A stretch of 64,000 bases of DNA. It comes from Fictibacillus nanhaiensis (GTDB lineage Bacteria > Bacillota > Bacilli > Bacillales > Fictibacillaceae). Shown piece after piece: positions 51,712-60,590 of this stretch. Below the pieces are notes generated by a model. The model did no database searches. It worked only from the letters and a program-made list of their open reading frames with translations, and was not told where the DNA came from. How positions within the stretch are numbered: the first letter of the stretch is position 1; every line of letters starts with the position of its first letter. The position numbers and the translations under genes were made by a program. The stretch covers positions 310,001-374,000 of the forward strand of contig JAEACG010000002.1 of assembly GCA_016401345.1 (NCBI GenBank), given 5' to 3'.

Positions 51712-53310
51712 ATGAGTCAATCGAAGCTGCGTTTCTCCATTGAGGAGTCTGTTTGGCTAAAGAAGGGACAGGAAGTAGCTGAAGTTTTGTCGATGTCACT
51801 AGATCCTGAGATTCGTATTACAGAGGAAGCCGGACAGGTTTATATCAAGGGAGCCCTAATTTTAAATGGCAGATACCGGTCAGAAAAACAAGAACAGACT
51901 GAGGGAGTATCAGATCATAATACGCTCTCTGAGAGTATGTCTTACCGCTCTCTTACACAACTGAACGTTGCAGAAGATGGGATGACAGATCTTGTGCATC
52001 GTTTTCCAGTCGATATTACCATCCCATCTTATCGTGTAGAGGATTCTAATGAGGTAAAAGTGGAAGTCGAATCGTTTGAATATGAACTTCCGAATTCTAC
52101 ATGCTTTGAACTTTCAGCATCGATCTGTATTTACGGGATTAAAGATGAGAAACAGCGTCAGGAAAGTCAATCATACGATCTTCCGAAAGAAGCGGTTAGA
52201 ACGAGTGCCGCAGAAGAAAGGTCTGTACAAAAAGAAGAAAAACAAGATATTTTTACTCCTTTTCAGTTTGAAGCACGTCAAAGTGGCGGCGTACCTTCAC
52301 AATCTTCACACATTAATGAGTTTGCAGCAAGGTTTGATGAGAACGAAGCGGACGTTCGTGCTGAAAAGACAACACCGTTTGAATTTAAACCGCATTTTGA
52401 AGCACAAGATGATCGGACGATGGAAGCTACATTCGATTCGTTAAAAGCTATTGCGTTCTCGATGAACGATACAAGAAACAATGATGCTGCATCTATGGAT
52501 GAACTGGCGGATTCTGATGAAGAGAATTCACAGCTTTATGGAGAGGTAGAGGAGATGGAAGAAAATAATAACTCAGATGCCTATGATCACGTAGAAGGTG
52601 ATTATGAGAGCTATGATGCTTCATATCAAGAAGATGAAGCTAGCACCCAAACAAACCATCCTCAATATGAGCAAACTTACCAACAAGATGCGAACAGACC
52701 TTATTCATACAACCCATATCAGCAGCAGGAAGAATATCAGCAACCAGCTTCGTACCAAAATCAAGGTGGGTATCAGCAGCAGGAAGATGCTTACCAGCAA
52801 CAAGAAACAAATCAACAACATGATGCTTACCAGCAGCAAGAAACGTATCAACAGTATGATGCTTATCAACAGCAATCCAATCAATACGGAAATTATCAAT
52901 ATCAGCAGAATGCTTCACAGCGTCCTTCATATGAGTATGGTGAACAATCTTATGAAGCTGAACAAGAATACGAGAATGCAAGTTACAACGGAGCAGAAGA
53001 ACAGGAAGCAGCTTATGAATCCTACGATACGAGTTACGATGAATATGAGGCAGAAGCAGAGTCGATGGAAATGCATAAAGAACGTGAAGAGCCTAGAGAC
53101 GAGAACGCTCTTTATTTAACAAAGATGCTATCTGCTAAAGAAGATCGTTTTTCTAAAATGAAAATGTACATTCTTCAGCGTGGAGATTCACTAGAACACA
53201 TTTGTGAGAGATATGATATTTCATTGAACACTCTCATGCGTATGAACCAACTGCAGCAAGGTGAAGTAACCGAAGGACAGATCATATATATCCCAGTAAG
53301 TTCACGTTAA
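51712..53310 (+). CDS. spoVID: Stage VI sporulation protein D (coat encasement)
   Basis: This 532-residue coat morphogen has a conserved N-terminal beta-rich domain (1-150: LRFSIEESVWLKKGQEVAEV) and a C-terminal LysM domain (about 484-530: YILQRGDSLEHICERYDISL). In B. subtilis the LysM part contacts spore structures and SpoVID drives encasement by coat layers. Between them lie an acidic stretch and a Gln/Tyr-rich repeat region (about 320-420) with recurring DAYQQQE units. AGGAGGAGAAGGGC precedes the ATG. Confidence 0.93.
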   Translation: MSQSKLRFSIEESVWLKKGQEVAEVLSMSLDPEIRITEEAGQVYIKGALILNGRYRSEKQEQTEGVSDHNTLSESMSYRSLTQLNVAEDGMTDLVHRFPVDITIPSYRVEDSNEVKVEVESFEYELPNSTCFELSASICIYGIKDEKQRQESQSYDLPKEAVRTSAAEERSVQKEEKQDIFTPFQFEARQSGGVPSQSSHINEFAARFDENEADVRAEKTTPFEFKPHFEAQDDRTMEATFDSLKAIAFSMNDTRNNDAASMDELADSDEENSQLYGEVEEMEENNNSDAYDHVEGDYESYDASYQEDEASTQTNHPQYEQTYQQDANRPYSYNPYQQQEEYQQPASYQNQGGYQQQEDAYQQQETNQQHDAYQQQETYQQYDAYQQQSNQYGNYQYQQNASQRPSYEYGEQSYEAEQEYENASYNGAEEQEAAYESYDTSYDEYEAEAESMEMHKEREEPRDENALYLTKMLSAKEDRFSKMKMYILQRGDSLEHICERYDISLNTLMRMNQLQQGEVTEGQIIYIPVSSR

Positions 53311-53324
53311 GTCGAGGTGCTATT

Positions 53325-54242
53325 ATGGAGCTGATCAACACCTTAGAAAAGGAATATGAACTTTATGGGATGCGATGGAAAGAGAAACCTCATATCATCA
53401 TGACTGATTACGGAGAGAAGCGTATCCGTTATTGGAGTGAGAATGAGGGTATGAGATGGCACATAAGATGGCGCGATGAGTCCTCTAAGGGCTCAGGCGC
53501 TGTGCCAGATCGTATGATTCGTACTAAATCGGGTGAACCTGCCATAAAATATGGAAACAGGTGGCTCACTGTTCATGATCATACAGAAACATTGTATGGA
53601 TGTGAAGATGTTGAACGTTGGGGACAGTTCATCGCCACATTACTAAATGCGGCAGTGTCTGTGAAAAATCAAGAGGTGTTCTTGAAACAAATCGAACCTC
53701 CTGTCTTTGATTTGAATCATTGTATGACGCTTGCTCAAAAGTATTTAGAAGCTAACTTTCAATGTATGGTTACGAGTATAAAAGAGAGTAAGCAAAGATT
53801 GGAATTTTCTCGTGCTATAAAAAATAGAATGAGAAATCATGCATTACCTGTTCTTGATAAAGAGCTAAGCGTAAAAAATGGGAAGAAAATCTTTCACTTC
53901 TTATTTTATCAAGGTGGTGAATCTTTACCAGTAAAGGGGTATCTGCCACTTCGTAAGTTTATGGTAGAGTGGCTGGAACAAACCTCACCTTCTTCTTTAA
54001 AACGGCTGTTAACGGAGGTGAATAAGCATTTTTCTTTGGAACAAGAGCAAGGGTTGTTACTTTTAGCTGAGGTCGTTATGCCTTGGGAACTGTATGATTG
54101 CTTAGATCAATTAGATAACAGCTCCTTAGAAAGAATGATAGATGGCCTTAAAAGATATGAAGATTGCTGGGAAAAAAATCGAACATTGGTCAAAACAGTA
54201 ACCGAATGGTTTGATGAAAAAAGAAGGAAGGTGGCCCTATGA
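53325..54242 (+). CDS. CotS/YsxE-like protein, probably without kinase activity
   Basis: The 305-residue protein is soluble. I recognise no named family with certainty. Its layout (IRYWSENEGMRWHIRWRDES near the start, a YLPLRKFMVEWLEQ segment in the C-terminal half) and its place directly before ysxE suggest a diverged member of the CotS coat kinase-like family. No nucleotide-binding lysine loop or catalytic HGD/HGxxxxN is visible, unlike its neighbour. It overlaps ysxE by ATGA, so the two are made together, probably in the mother cell from the spoVID promoter. Confidence 0.6.
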   Translation: MELINTLEKEYELYGMRWKEKPHIIMTDYGEKRIRYWSENEGMRWHIRWRDESSKGSGAVPDRMIRTKSGEPAIKYGNRWLTVHDHTETLYGCEDVERWGQFIATLLNAAVSVKNQEVFLKQIEPPVFDLNHCMTLAQKYLEANFQCMVTSIKESKQRLEFSRAIKNRMRNHALPVLDKELSVKNGKKIFHFLFYQGGESLPVKGYLPLRKFMVEWLEQTSPSSLKRLLTEVNKHFSLEQEQGLLLLAEVVMPWELYDCLDQLDNSSLERMIDGLKRYEDCWEKNRTLVKTVTEWFDEKRRKVAL

Positions 54243-55312
54243 CAACGGAAAAAGATACATTAAATTACGGGCCCGTCCTTTTTCATTATGATCTATTTCC
54301 CGAGAAGTTAGAGCAGCATGGGAGAGTTAAGAAGGTCATAACGAAAAGGGGTACATTTGCACTGAAAGAAGCAGAGATGTCAGAGGATGAAAGAAGCTGG
54401 TTTACGCATGTGATCCAACGTCTTTCTGAGATAGGTTTTCATCAGGTCGTTCCTCTGTATCCTACAAAGTTTGGTGATTATACGGTTCAATTAGGATCAA
54501 GAACGTATTATTTAATGCCATGGTTTGCGTCTGATGAAAGAAATGAGAGAGCGAAAGATGAAGTTCTTATCGATCACTTAGGAAAGATTCATGCGTTAAC
54601 ACTGAAGGAGCAAGACTTTTCAAATGAAGTGGTAGAACATTCGTATCAGTATCTCATGAACAGATGGGAAAATCGGCAATATGAGATGGAGAGATTTACG
54701 GAAGAAGCAGAACAGAAAACGTATATGTCTCCCTTTGAACTAACTTACCTTAGTCACTTTCATCAGATCATGAGAATGACAGAAGAAGCGAAAAGAAGAT
54801 TGAAAGAATGGTATGAAACGTGTCAAAGAGAAAAACGCTACCGGAGCGTCCTTTGTCACGGTAAGGTTTCAAGGAATCACTTGATCTTTAACCCAACAGG
54901 TGAAGGCCATCTACTCAATTTTGAAAAGGCCGTTCTGGATACACCGATCAGAGACTTAGCCGTTTATTTTAGAAGAGCAGCTCATCAAAAGGAATGGTCT
55001 GCAGAAGAAGGAAAATCATTATTAGACCTTTATGAAAAACACGTACCCTTGCTAAACGAAGAAAGAGGATTATTAATTAGTTATTTATCTTATCCTGAAC
55101 CTGTTTTTAATGCAGTGGATCTTTATTGCATGAAACGGAACGATTATTCTCAAATTGAAATGGTGCATAGGCTTGAGAGCAGAATAAGAGCCATGAAAAA
55201 AATCCGGGATTTTTGTGATGCGATTATGATGGCTCCCCCACCTGCACCTTTAGAGCAAACAGATTCTATTCCAACAAAAATTCACATAAATGATGAAGGA
55301 GATCACATATAA
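54239..55312 (+). CDS. ysxE: CotS-family spore coat-associated protein YsxE
   Basis: This 357-residue aminoglycoside-phosphotransferase-fold protein has an N-lobe with KKVITKRGTFALKEAE (lysine of the ATP site), a catalytic-loop-like LCHGKVSRNHLIF and a following NFEKAVLDTPIRDLA. The canonical HGD is replaced by HGK, so activity is doubtful. Family members include CotS, CotI and YutH. Position after spoVID matches B. subtilis. Confidence 0.85.
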   Translation: MTTEKDTLNYGPVLFHYDLFPEKLEQHGRVKKVITKRGTFALKEAEMSEDERSWFTHVIQRLSEIGFHQVVPLYPTKFGDYTVQLGSRTYYLMPWFASDERNERAKDEVLIDHLGKIHALTLKEQDFSNEVVEHSYQYLMNRWENRQYEMERFTEEAEQKTYMSPFELTYLSHFHQIMRMTEEAKRRLKEWYETCQREKRYRSVLCHGKVSRNHLIFNPTGEGHLLNFEKAVLDTPIRDLAVYFRRAAHQKEWSAEEGKSLLDLYEKHVPLLNEERGLLISYLSYPEPVFNAVDLYCMKRNDYSQIEMVHRLESRIRAMKKIRDFCDAIMMAPPPAPLEQTDSIPTKIHINDEGDHI

Positions 55313-55359
55313 CGACTATATGTGATCTTTTTTTGTTTTGGCAACCTATGCTGCTTCCT

Positions 55360-55562
55360 GAAAGTTTTTGATTTCTGTTCCAGGCTGCTCGCGGTGAGCC
55401 ACATTCGTACGTGTTACTTTTAAGTATCTCACCTATCTATTTGCAGTGGCTAGCCCCTCGAGGTCAAAAGTTAAAGGGACATGAAGGCAAAAAAGCGCGG
55501 CAGGAGGCTTCCCGCACGCCCCATGGAAAGCGTGCAACCTGAAGCGGAAATTAACCACTTTC
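55360..55562 (+). repeat. Composite intergenic repeat (copy D), head-to-head
   Basis: It begins in the + sense (GAAAGTTTTTGATTTCTG, CCAGGCTGCTCGC) with the GGTGAGCC/TCTCACC hairpin. It contains the CAGTGGCTAGCCCCTCGAGG block shared exactly with copy F. It ends with an inverted head (CATGGAAAGCGTGCAACC ... TTAACCACTTTC) as in copy C. Confidence 0.7.
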
Positions 55563-55621
55563 AGGTTACAATAATTTATACGAAAACAGCATTTGAGAAA
55601 AAACTTTGTAAAAAATATATG

Positions 55622-55816
55622 TTAAAGAACATCATAAGCGAAACACACATGGAGGATCACTAAGGTTAAAAGGATGATAAAATCAACAGCAGATGGAAAT
55701 AGTATCGTCCTTAAAAGCTGAAAGACAATAAGTGGCGCAGTCAATTGTCCGATTGTTTGTTTGAGTGTGACAAACCACCCAGGAAAACGTGTTTTTCGAA
55801 AATACTTTCTAGACAA
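55622..55816 (-). CDS. Small membrane protein, function unknown
   Basis: This 64-residue protein has a basic N-terminus (SRKYFRKTRF) followed by two hydrophobic segments (about 16-38 and 44-62). It starts at TTG 55816, with GGAGGG on its own strand 7 bases before, which supports real translation. Both neighbours face the other way. I do not recognise a family. No terminator hairpin was seen after the stop. Confidence 0.6.
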   Translation of the reverse strand: MSRKYFRKTRFPGWFVTLKQTIGQLTAPLIVFQLLRTILFPSAVDFIILLTLVILHVCFAYDVL

Positions 55817-55940
55817 AAGAAGCCCTCCATTCGCCCATTTTTTTATAATTTATGCAACAATATAATTAATGTGAAAGACAGGCTTGCACCAAAGGGCGAT
55901 CAAAGGCATAGAATAACTTTTATAAGTTACGGTAATACTA

Positions 55941-55968
55941 TTGACTAAAAACAGATAAGTTGTATAAA
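55941..55968 (+). promoter_or_regulatory. Sigma-A promoter of valS
   Basis: TTGACT (55941-55946), a 16-base spacer and TATAAA (55963-55968), just upstream of the T-box. Confidence 0.7.
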
Positions 55969-55990
55969 ATATACTCAGATTCTATATTGT

Positions 55991-56190
55991 CGCGTAGACA
56001 GGGAATAGTACAACATAACACCTTTTAGAGAGAGGATTCATCTGCTGAAAGAATCCTTAAGGAATGTTAGTTGGAAGTCGCCCTTGAGCATCTTCTCTGA
56101 AACCCGAAGTAGGAGAAGACGGTCCATCCGTTATTCATGAGTGTACAGCAAGTTTATTTAGACTTGCCGTAAATAAAGGTGGTACCGCGG
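55991..56190 (+). promoter_or_regulatory. Val-specific T-box leader of valS
   Basis: AGTA lies on the 5' side of the specifier loop (56007-56010). The distal loop is AGAGAGGATTCATCTGCTG. The helix CAACATAAC/GTTAGTTG is followed by GAA-GTC-G, so the specifier is GTC (56077-56079, Val). CCCTTGAG forms the k-turn strand. The T-box AAAGGTGGTACCGCGG is at 56175-56190. Uncharged tRNA-Val permits readthrough. Confidence 0.92.
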
Positions 56191-56226
56191 AGTCCTTTCG
56201 TCCTTTTTGACGAAAGGGCTTTTTTG
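56191..56226 (+). terminator. T-box-controlled terminator before valS
   Basis: AGTCCTTTCGTC (56191-56202) pairs with GACGAAAGGGCT (56209-56220), followed by six Ts. Confidence 0.92.
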
Positions 56227-56266
56227 TTTTTTAAAAAGGCAGTTTTCGTAAACTTAGTTGCTTTAG

Positions 56267-56391
56267 GAAGTGTTGATTTCCGTTCCAGGCTGCTCACTTT
56301 CCGCTGAGCCACATTCGTACGTTTCACGTATAAGTGTCTCACCTGCCCGCCTGTCCCGTAGGAGTCTCGCACCTTCCACTCCAATCAACTG
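56267..56391 (+). repeat. Short form of the intergenic repeat (copy E) in the valS leader
   Basis: It runs from GTGTTGATTTCCGTTCCAGG to CCACTCCAATCAACT. It has the same modules as copy B (head, TGAGCC/TCTCACC hairpin, tail GTCCCGTAGGAGTCTCGCACC). It lies between the T-box terminator and the valS ribosome site, so it is transcribed in every full-length valS mRNA. Confidence 0.75.
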
Positions 56392-56462
56392 TCAAAAGTA
56401 GCAAGGAGTTAAAAGCAACAACCTTTAGTAAAGAGCGTATAGAAATAAAGGAGGAGAATAGA

Positions 56463-59111
56463 ATGACGAACGAACAGAAAGAACTGACGATGCCAACGAA
56501 ATATGATCCGAAGGCTACAGAAGAAAATCGTTATGATTTTTGGTTGAAAGGTAAATTTTTTGAAGCAAAGAGCGAAGAGGGTAAACAGCCGTATACGATC
56601 GTAATCCCACCTCCTAACGTTACAGGGAAACTACACCTCGGGCATGCATGGGACACAACGCTTCAAGACATCTTAACACGTACAAAACGTATGCAAGGAT
56701 ACGATGTTCTATGGCTGCCTGGGATGGATCATGCTGGTATTGCAACCCAAGCAAAAGTAGAAGGAAAGCTTCGTGAAGAGGGGATTTCTCGATACGATTT
56801 AGGCCGTGAAAAGTTTTTAGAGAAGTCGTGGGAATGGAAAGAAGAGTATGCAGAGTTTATTCGTAATCAATGGGCAAAATTAGGGCTCGGCCTAGATTAT
56901 TCCCGTGAACGCTTTACATTAGATGAGGGATTGTCTGATGCAGTTAAAGAAGTTTTTGTTACCCTTTATGAAAAAGGCTTGATCTACCGTGGTGAATATA
57001 TCATTAACTGGGATCCAAAGACGAAAACAGCTCTTTCTGATATTGAAGTTATCCACCAAGATGTTCAAGGTGCGTTCTATCATATGAAGTATCCACTAGC
57101 TGATGGATCTGGACATATCGAAGTAGCAACTACTCGCCCTGAGACGATGCTTGGTGATACAGCAATCGCTGTTCATCCGAAAGATGAACGTTATCAACAC
57201 CTAATCGGCAAAAAAGCTATCCTCCCAATCGTTGGACGTGAGATCGAGATTGTTGGAGATGATTATGTTGATATGGAATTTGGTTCAGGAGCTGTAAAAA
57301 TCACACCTGCTCATGATCCAAATGACTTTGAGATCGGAAACAGACACAGCCTTGAGCGTATCCTTGTAATGGATGAAGGCGGTCAGATGAATGACAATGC
57401 TGGTGCTTACCAAGGACTCGACCGATTTGAGTGTCGAAAGCAGATCGTTAAAGATCTTCAAGAGCAAGGTATTTTGTTCAAGATTGAAGAGCATATTCAT
57501 TCTGTTGGACACTCTGAGCGAAGTGGAGCGGTTGTTGAACCATATCTTTCAACACAATGGTTTGTTAAGATGCAGCCTTTAGCAGACGAAGCGATCAAGC
57601 TTCAAAAAGGTGAAGATAAAATAAACTTTGTTCCTGATCGCTTCGAGAATACGTATATGCGTTGGATAGAAAACATTCGTGATTGGTGTATCTCGCGTCA
57701 ACTTTGGTGGGGTCACAGAATCCCAGCATGGTTCCATAAAGAAACGGGAGAGATCTACGTTGGTAAAACGGAGCCGAAAGATCCCGAAAATTGGGAGCAG
57801 GATACAGATGTTCTTGACACGTGGTTCTCATCTGCTCTTTGGCCGTTCTCAACGATGGGATGGCCAGACGAAGAAGCTGCTGATTACAAGCGTTACTTCC
57901 CAGGAAATGTACTCGTAACAGGTTACGATATCATTACGTTCTGGGTTTCAAGAATGGTCTTCCAATCGATCGAATTTACGGAACAAAAGCCGTTTAACGA
58001 TGTGCTGATTCACGGGCTCGTACGTGACTCCGAAGGAAGAAAGATGAGTAAATCACTCGGTAACGGTGTTGACCCGATGGATGTGATCGAGAAGTATGGC
58101 GCTGATGCTTTGCGTTTCTTCTTATCAACAGGAAGTTCACCAGGAAACGACCTTCGTTTTTATTGGGAAAAAGTAGAGTCTACTTGGAACTTTGCTAACA
58201 AGATCTGGAACGCATCTCGTTTTGCATTGATGAATATGGATGGTATGCAATACGATGAGATTGATCTAAGTGGAAAGAAATCATTAGCTGATCAATGGAT
58301 TTTAACGCGATTGAATGAAACGGCAGAAGATATCACACGTTTGATCGATGCATACGAATTTGGAGAAGTGGGACGCCTGCTTTATAACTTTATCTGGGAT
58401 GATCTTTGTGACTGGTATATCGAAATGGCGAAACTTCCACTCTATGGGGAAGATGAAGAAGCGAAGAAAACGACTCGTTCTGTTCTAGCGCATGTGTTAG
58501 ACCAAACGCTAAGATTGCTTCATCCTTTCATGCCATTCATTACAGAAGAAATCTGGCAGCACTTGCCTCATAAAGGTGAATCGATCACTATTGCTTCTTG
58601 GCCAGAAAAGCGTGAAGATCTTCATTTCCCTGAAGCAGCAAAAGAATTTGCGCTGATTACAGAAGTGATCCGTTCAGTTCGTAACATCCGTTCTGAAATG
58701 AACGTTGCTCCGAGTAAGCCAGTTGAACTACAGATCAAACCAAAGAATAAAGAGATCCTTTCAGCACTCGAATCAAATCGTCATTATTTAGTGCGTTTCT
58801 GTAATCCAGGTGAACTTATCATCTCAGATGAGATCTCAGCACCTGAGAAGAGCATGAGTACGATTTTAACAGGTTTAGAAATGTACCTTCCACTTGAAGG
58901 GTTGTTAAATATCGATGAAGAAATTAAGAGACTTGAAAAAGAAGCTGAGAAATACGCGAAAGAAGTAGAGCGCGTACAGAAAAAATTAAGCAATGAAGGC
59001 TTTATGAAGAAAGCACCTGAAAAGGTTATAGAAGAAGAGCGTGCAAAAGAAGCGGATTATCAAGAGAAATATGATAACGTATTAGCGCGTATTAAAGAAC
59101 TTCAAAGCTAA
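56463..59111 (+). CDS. valS: Valyl-tRNA synthetase
   Basis: The 882-residue class I synthetase has the HIGH motif in [15 protein letters not shown], the CP1 editing domain with [18 protein letters not shown], the KMSKS loop RKMSKSLGN, an anticodon-binding domain and a C-terminal coiled coil ([16 protein letters not shown]-type, about 815-880). ATG 56463 follows AAAGGAGGAGAATAGA. The long in-frame extension from 56334 is read from the repeat and is not protein. Confidence 0.97.
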   Translation: MTNEQKELTMPTKYDPKATEENRYDFWLKGKFFEAKSEEGKQPYTIVIPPPNVTGKLHLGHAWDTTLQDILTRTKRMQGYDVLWLPGMDHAGIATQAKVEGKLREEGISRYDLGREKFLEKSWEWKEEYAEFIRNQWAKLGLGLDYSRERFTLDEGLSDAVKEVFVTLYEKGLIYRGEYIINWDPKTKTALSDIEVIHQDVQGAFYHMKYPLADGSGHIEVATTRPETMLGDTAIAVHPKDERYQHLIGKKAILPIVGREIEIVGDDYVDMEFGSGAVKITPAHDPNDFEIGNRHSLERILVMDEGGQMNDNAGAYQGLDRFECRKQIVKDLQEQGILFKIEEHIHSVGHSERSGAVVEPYLSTQWFVKMQPLADEAIKLQKGEDKINFVPDRFENTYMRWIENIRDWCISRQLWWGHRIPAWFHKETGEIYVGKTEPKDPENWEQDTDVLDTWFSSALWPFSTMGWPDEEAADYKRYFPGNVLVTGYDIITFWVSRMVFQSIEFTEQKPFNDVLIHGLVRDSEGRKMSKSLGNGVDPMDVIEKYGADALRFFLSTGSSPGNDLRFYWEKVESTWNFANKIWNASRFALMNMDGMQYDEIDLSGKKSLADQWILTRLNETAEDITRLIDAYEFGEVGRLLYNFIWDDLCDWYIEMAKLPLYGEDEEAKKTTRSVLAHVLDQTLRLLHPFMPFITEEIWQHLPHKGESITIASWPEKREDLHFPEAAKEFALITEVIRSVRNIRSEMNVAPSKPVELQIKPKNKEILSALESNRHYLVRFCNPGELIISDEISAPEKSMSTILTGLEMYLPLEGLLNIDEEIKRLEKEAEKYAKEVERVQKKLSNEGFMKKAPEKVIEEERAKEADYQEKYDNVLARIKELQS

Positions 59112-59125
59112 CACATCATCTATAT

Positions 59126-59163
59126 GAGGCGAATCCTTATTTCAGCAGGGATTCGCCTTCTTT
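59126..59163 (+). terminator. Hairpin between valS and folC
   Basis: AGGCGAATCC pairs with GGATTCGCCT followed by TCTTT. The short T tract suggests partial termination. Confidence 0.65.
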
Positions 59164-59186
59164 ATGGTTAGAAAGGCGGAATTAAC

Positions 59187-60485
59187 TTGAATTCTTACAG
59201 TGAAGCACTAGAGTGGATTCATAGTTTATTGAAATTTGGTATAAAACCCGGTCTGAAACGAGTGGAATGGCTTTTAGAACGAACAGGCAACCCCGAAAAG
59301 AAGATAACGTGTATACATATTGCAGGCACGAATGGTAAGGGGTCAACTGTAGAATATATAAGAAGCATCATGAATAAAGCGGGTTATTCTGTAGGTACGT
59401 TCACATCTCCTTATCTCATTTCTTTCAATGAGAGGGTATCATTGAACAGGGTACCTATTGCAGACGAAGAACTGCTTCATTATGCAAGAATCGTGAAACC
59501 TCTTGTTGAAGAAGTTTCTTTAACCAATCTAGGAAGTCCTACCGAGTTTGAAGTGATCACCGTAATCTCACTTCTTTACTTCGCTGATAAACAGCCTGAT
59601 ATTGTTGTATATGAAACAGGGCTTGGGGGTCTTTACGATTCTACTAACGTAATAACACCGATATTAAGCCTCATTACAAACATAGGCTTTGATCATATGG
59701 GCATACTCGGTGAAACGTTAAAAGAGATTGCCTTTCAAAAGGCTGGGATCATCAAGCGTGGTGTACCTATCATTACAACAGCAGATCAATCTGAAGCACG
59801 TGAAGTGATCGATCGTAAATCGCAGGAAATGAATGCAGAGAACTATTACCTTGATCGTGATTTTTCTGTTGTACACGTAGAAAGTACAAATAGTGGTGAA
59901 AGATTTCTCTATACAGATTCTGAAGTTCATAGAGGTATAGAACTTGAGATTTCTATGATGGGAACGCACCAAATTAAAAATGCTGGATTAGCAGTGGCAG
60001 CTGTTAAGCATTTAACAAGGTCTGGCAAGTTTAATATTTCGCTCTCTACGTTAATGGATGGACTTCGCGAAGCAATTTGGGCTGGAAGATTTGAAAAAGT
60101 ATCACATTCACCCGATATAATAATTGATGGGGCTCATAACCAACAAGGTGTTGCAGCACTTAAACAAACACTGATCAATCATTATGGATCTAAGCGAATC
60201 TTTCTTTTGTTTGCGGCTTTGGAAGATAAGGCGTATGCAACGATGATGCAAGACTTGGTAAGTGTCGTGTACGAAGCGTGTTTTACATCCTTTGATTTTC
60301 CAAGAGCAGCCTCTGCGGAACAATTATTGGCAGAAAGCCCTCTGGAAAATTCATATAGCATCTCTTCTTGGAAAGAGGCATTGCAACATGTAAAAGACCA
60401 ATTAGAGGAAGATGATATTCTCATCATTACAGGATCGCTCTACTTTATTTCAGAAATTAGAAAAACATTTACAAATTTGGAATAA
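59187..60485 (+). CDS. folC: Folylpolyglutamate synthase / dihydrofolate synthase
   Basis: This 432-residue Mur-ligase-fold enzyme adds glutamates to folates. The P-loop is HIAGTNGKGSTVEYI. FTSPYLISFNERV, YETGLGGLYDSTNV and IIDGAHNQQGV are present. In GLGG-LYD the usual R/G of GLGGRxD is Leu. TTG 59187 follows AAAGGCGG. Adjacent to valS as in B. subtilis. Confidence 0.94.
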   Translation: MNSYSEALEWIHSLLKFGIKPGLKRVEWLLERTGNPEKKITCIHIAGTNGKGSTVEYIRSIMNKAGYSVGTFTSPYLISFNERVSLNRVPIADEELLHYARIVKPLVEEVSLTNLGSPTEFEVITVISLLYFADKQPDIVVYETGLGGLYDSTNVITPILSLITNIGFDHMGILGETLKEIAFQKAGIIKRGVPIITTADQSEAREVIDRKSQEMNAENYYLDRDFSVVHVESTNSGERFLYTDSEVHRGIELEISMMGTHQIKNAGLAVAAVKHLTRSGKFNISLSTLMDGLREAIWAGRFEKVSHSPDIIIDGAHNQQGVAALKQTLINHYGSKRIFLLFAALEDKAYATMMQDLVSVVYEACFTSFDFPRAASAEQLLAESPLENSYSISSWKEALQHVKDQLEEDDILIITGSLYFISEIRKTFTNLE

Positions 60486-60491
60486 CATTTA

Positions 60492-60519
60492 TTGTAATTT
60501 TTAGAACTTTTGATAAAAT
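60492..60519 (+). promoter_or_regulatory. Sigma-A promoter of the GGDEF gene
   Basis: TTGTAA (60492-60497), a 16-base spacer and TAAAAT (60514-60519). No terminator is seen after folC. Confidence 0.5.
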
Positions 60520-60590
60520 AAAAGATAATGAATTTGTCCTAGTAAAAAAGTTGTGTATTCTAAACATTCCTTATTTGGAAGGGGGACAAG

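Noticed and set aside
56334-56462. 43-residue extension of ValS ([19 protein letters not shown])
   Set aside because: It is translated from repeat copy E; the proper ribosome site and start are at 56448-56463.
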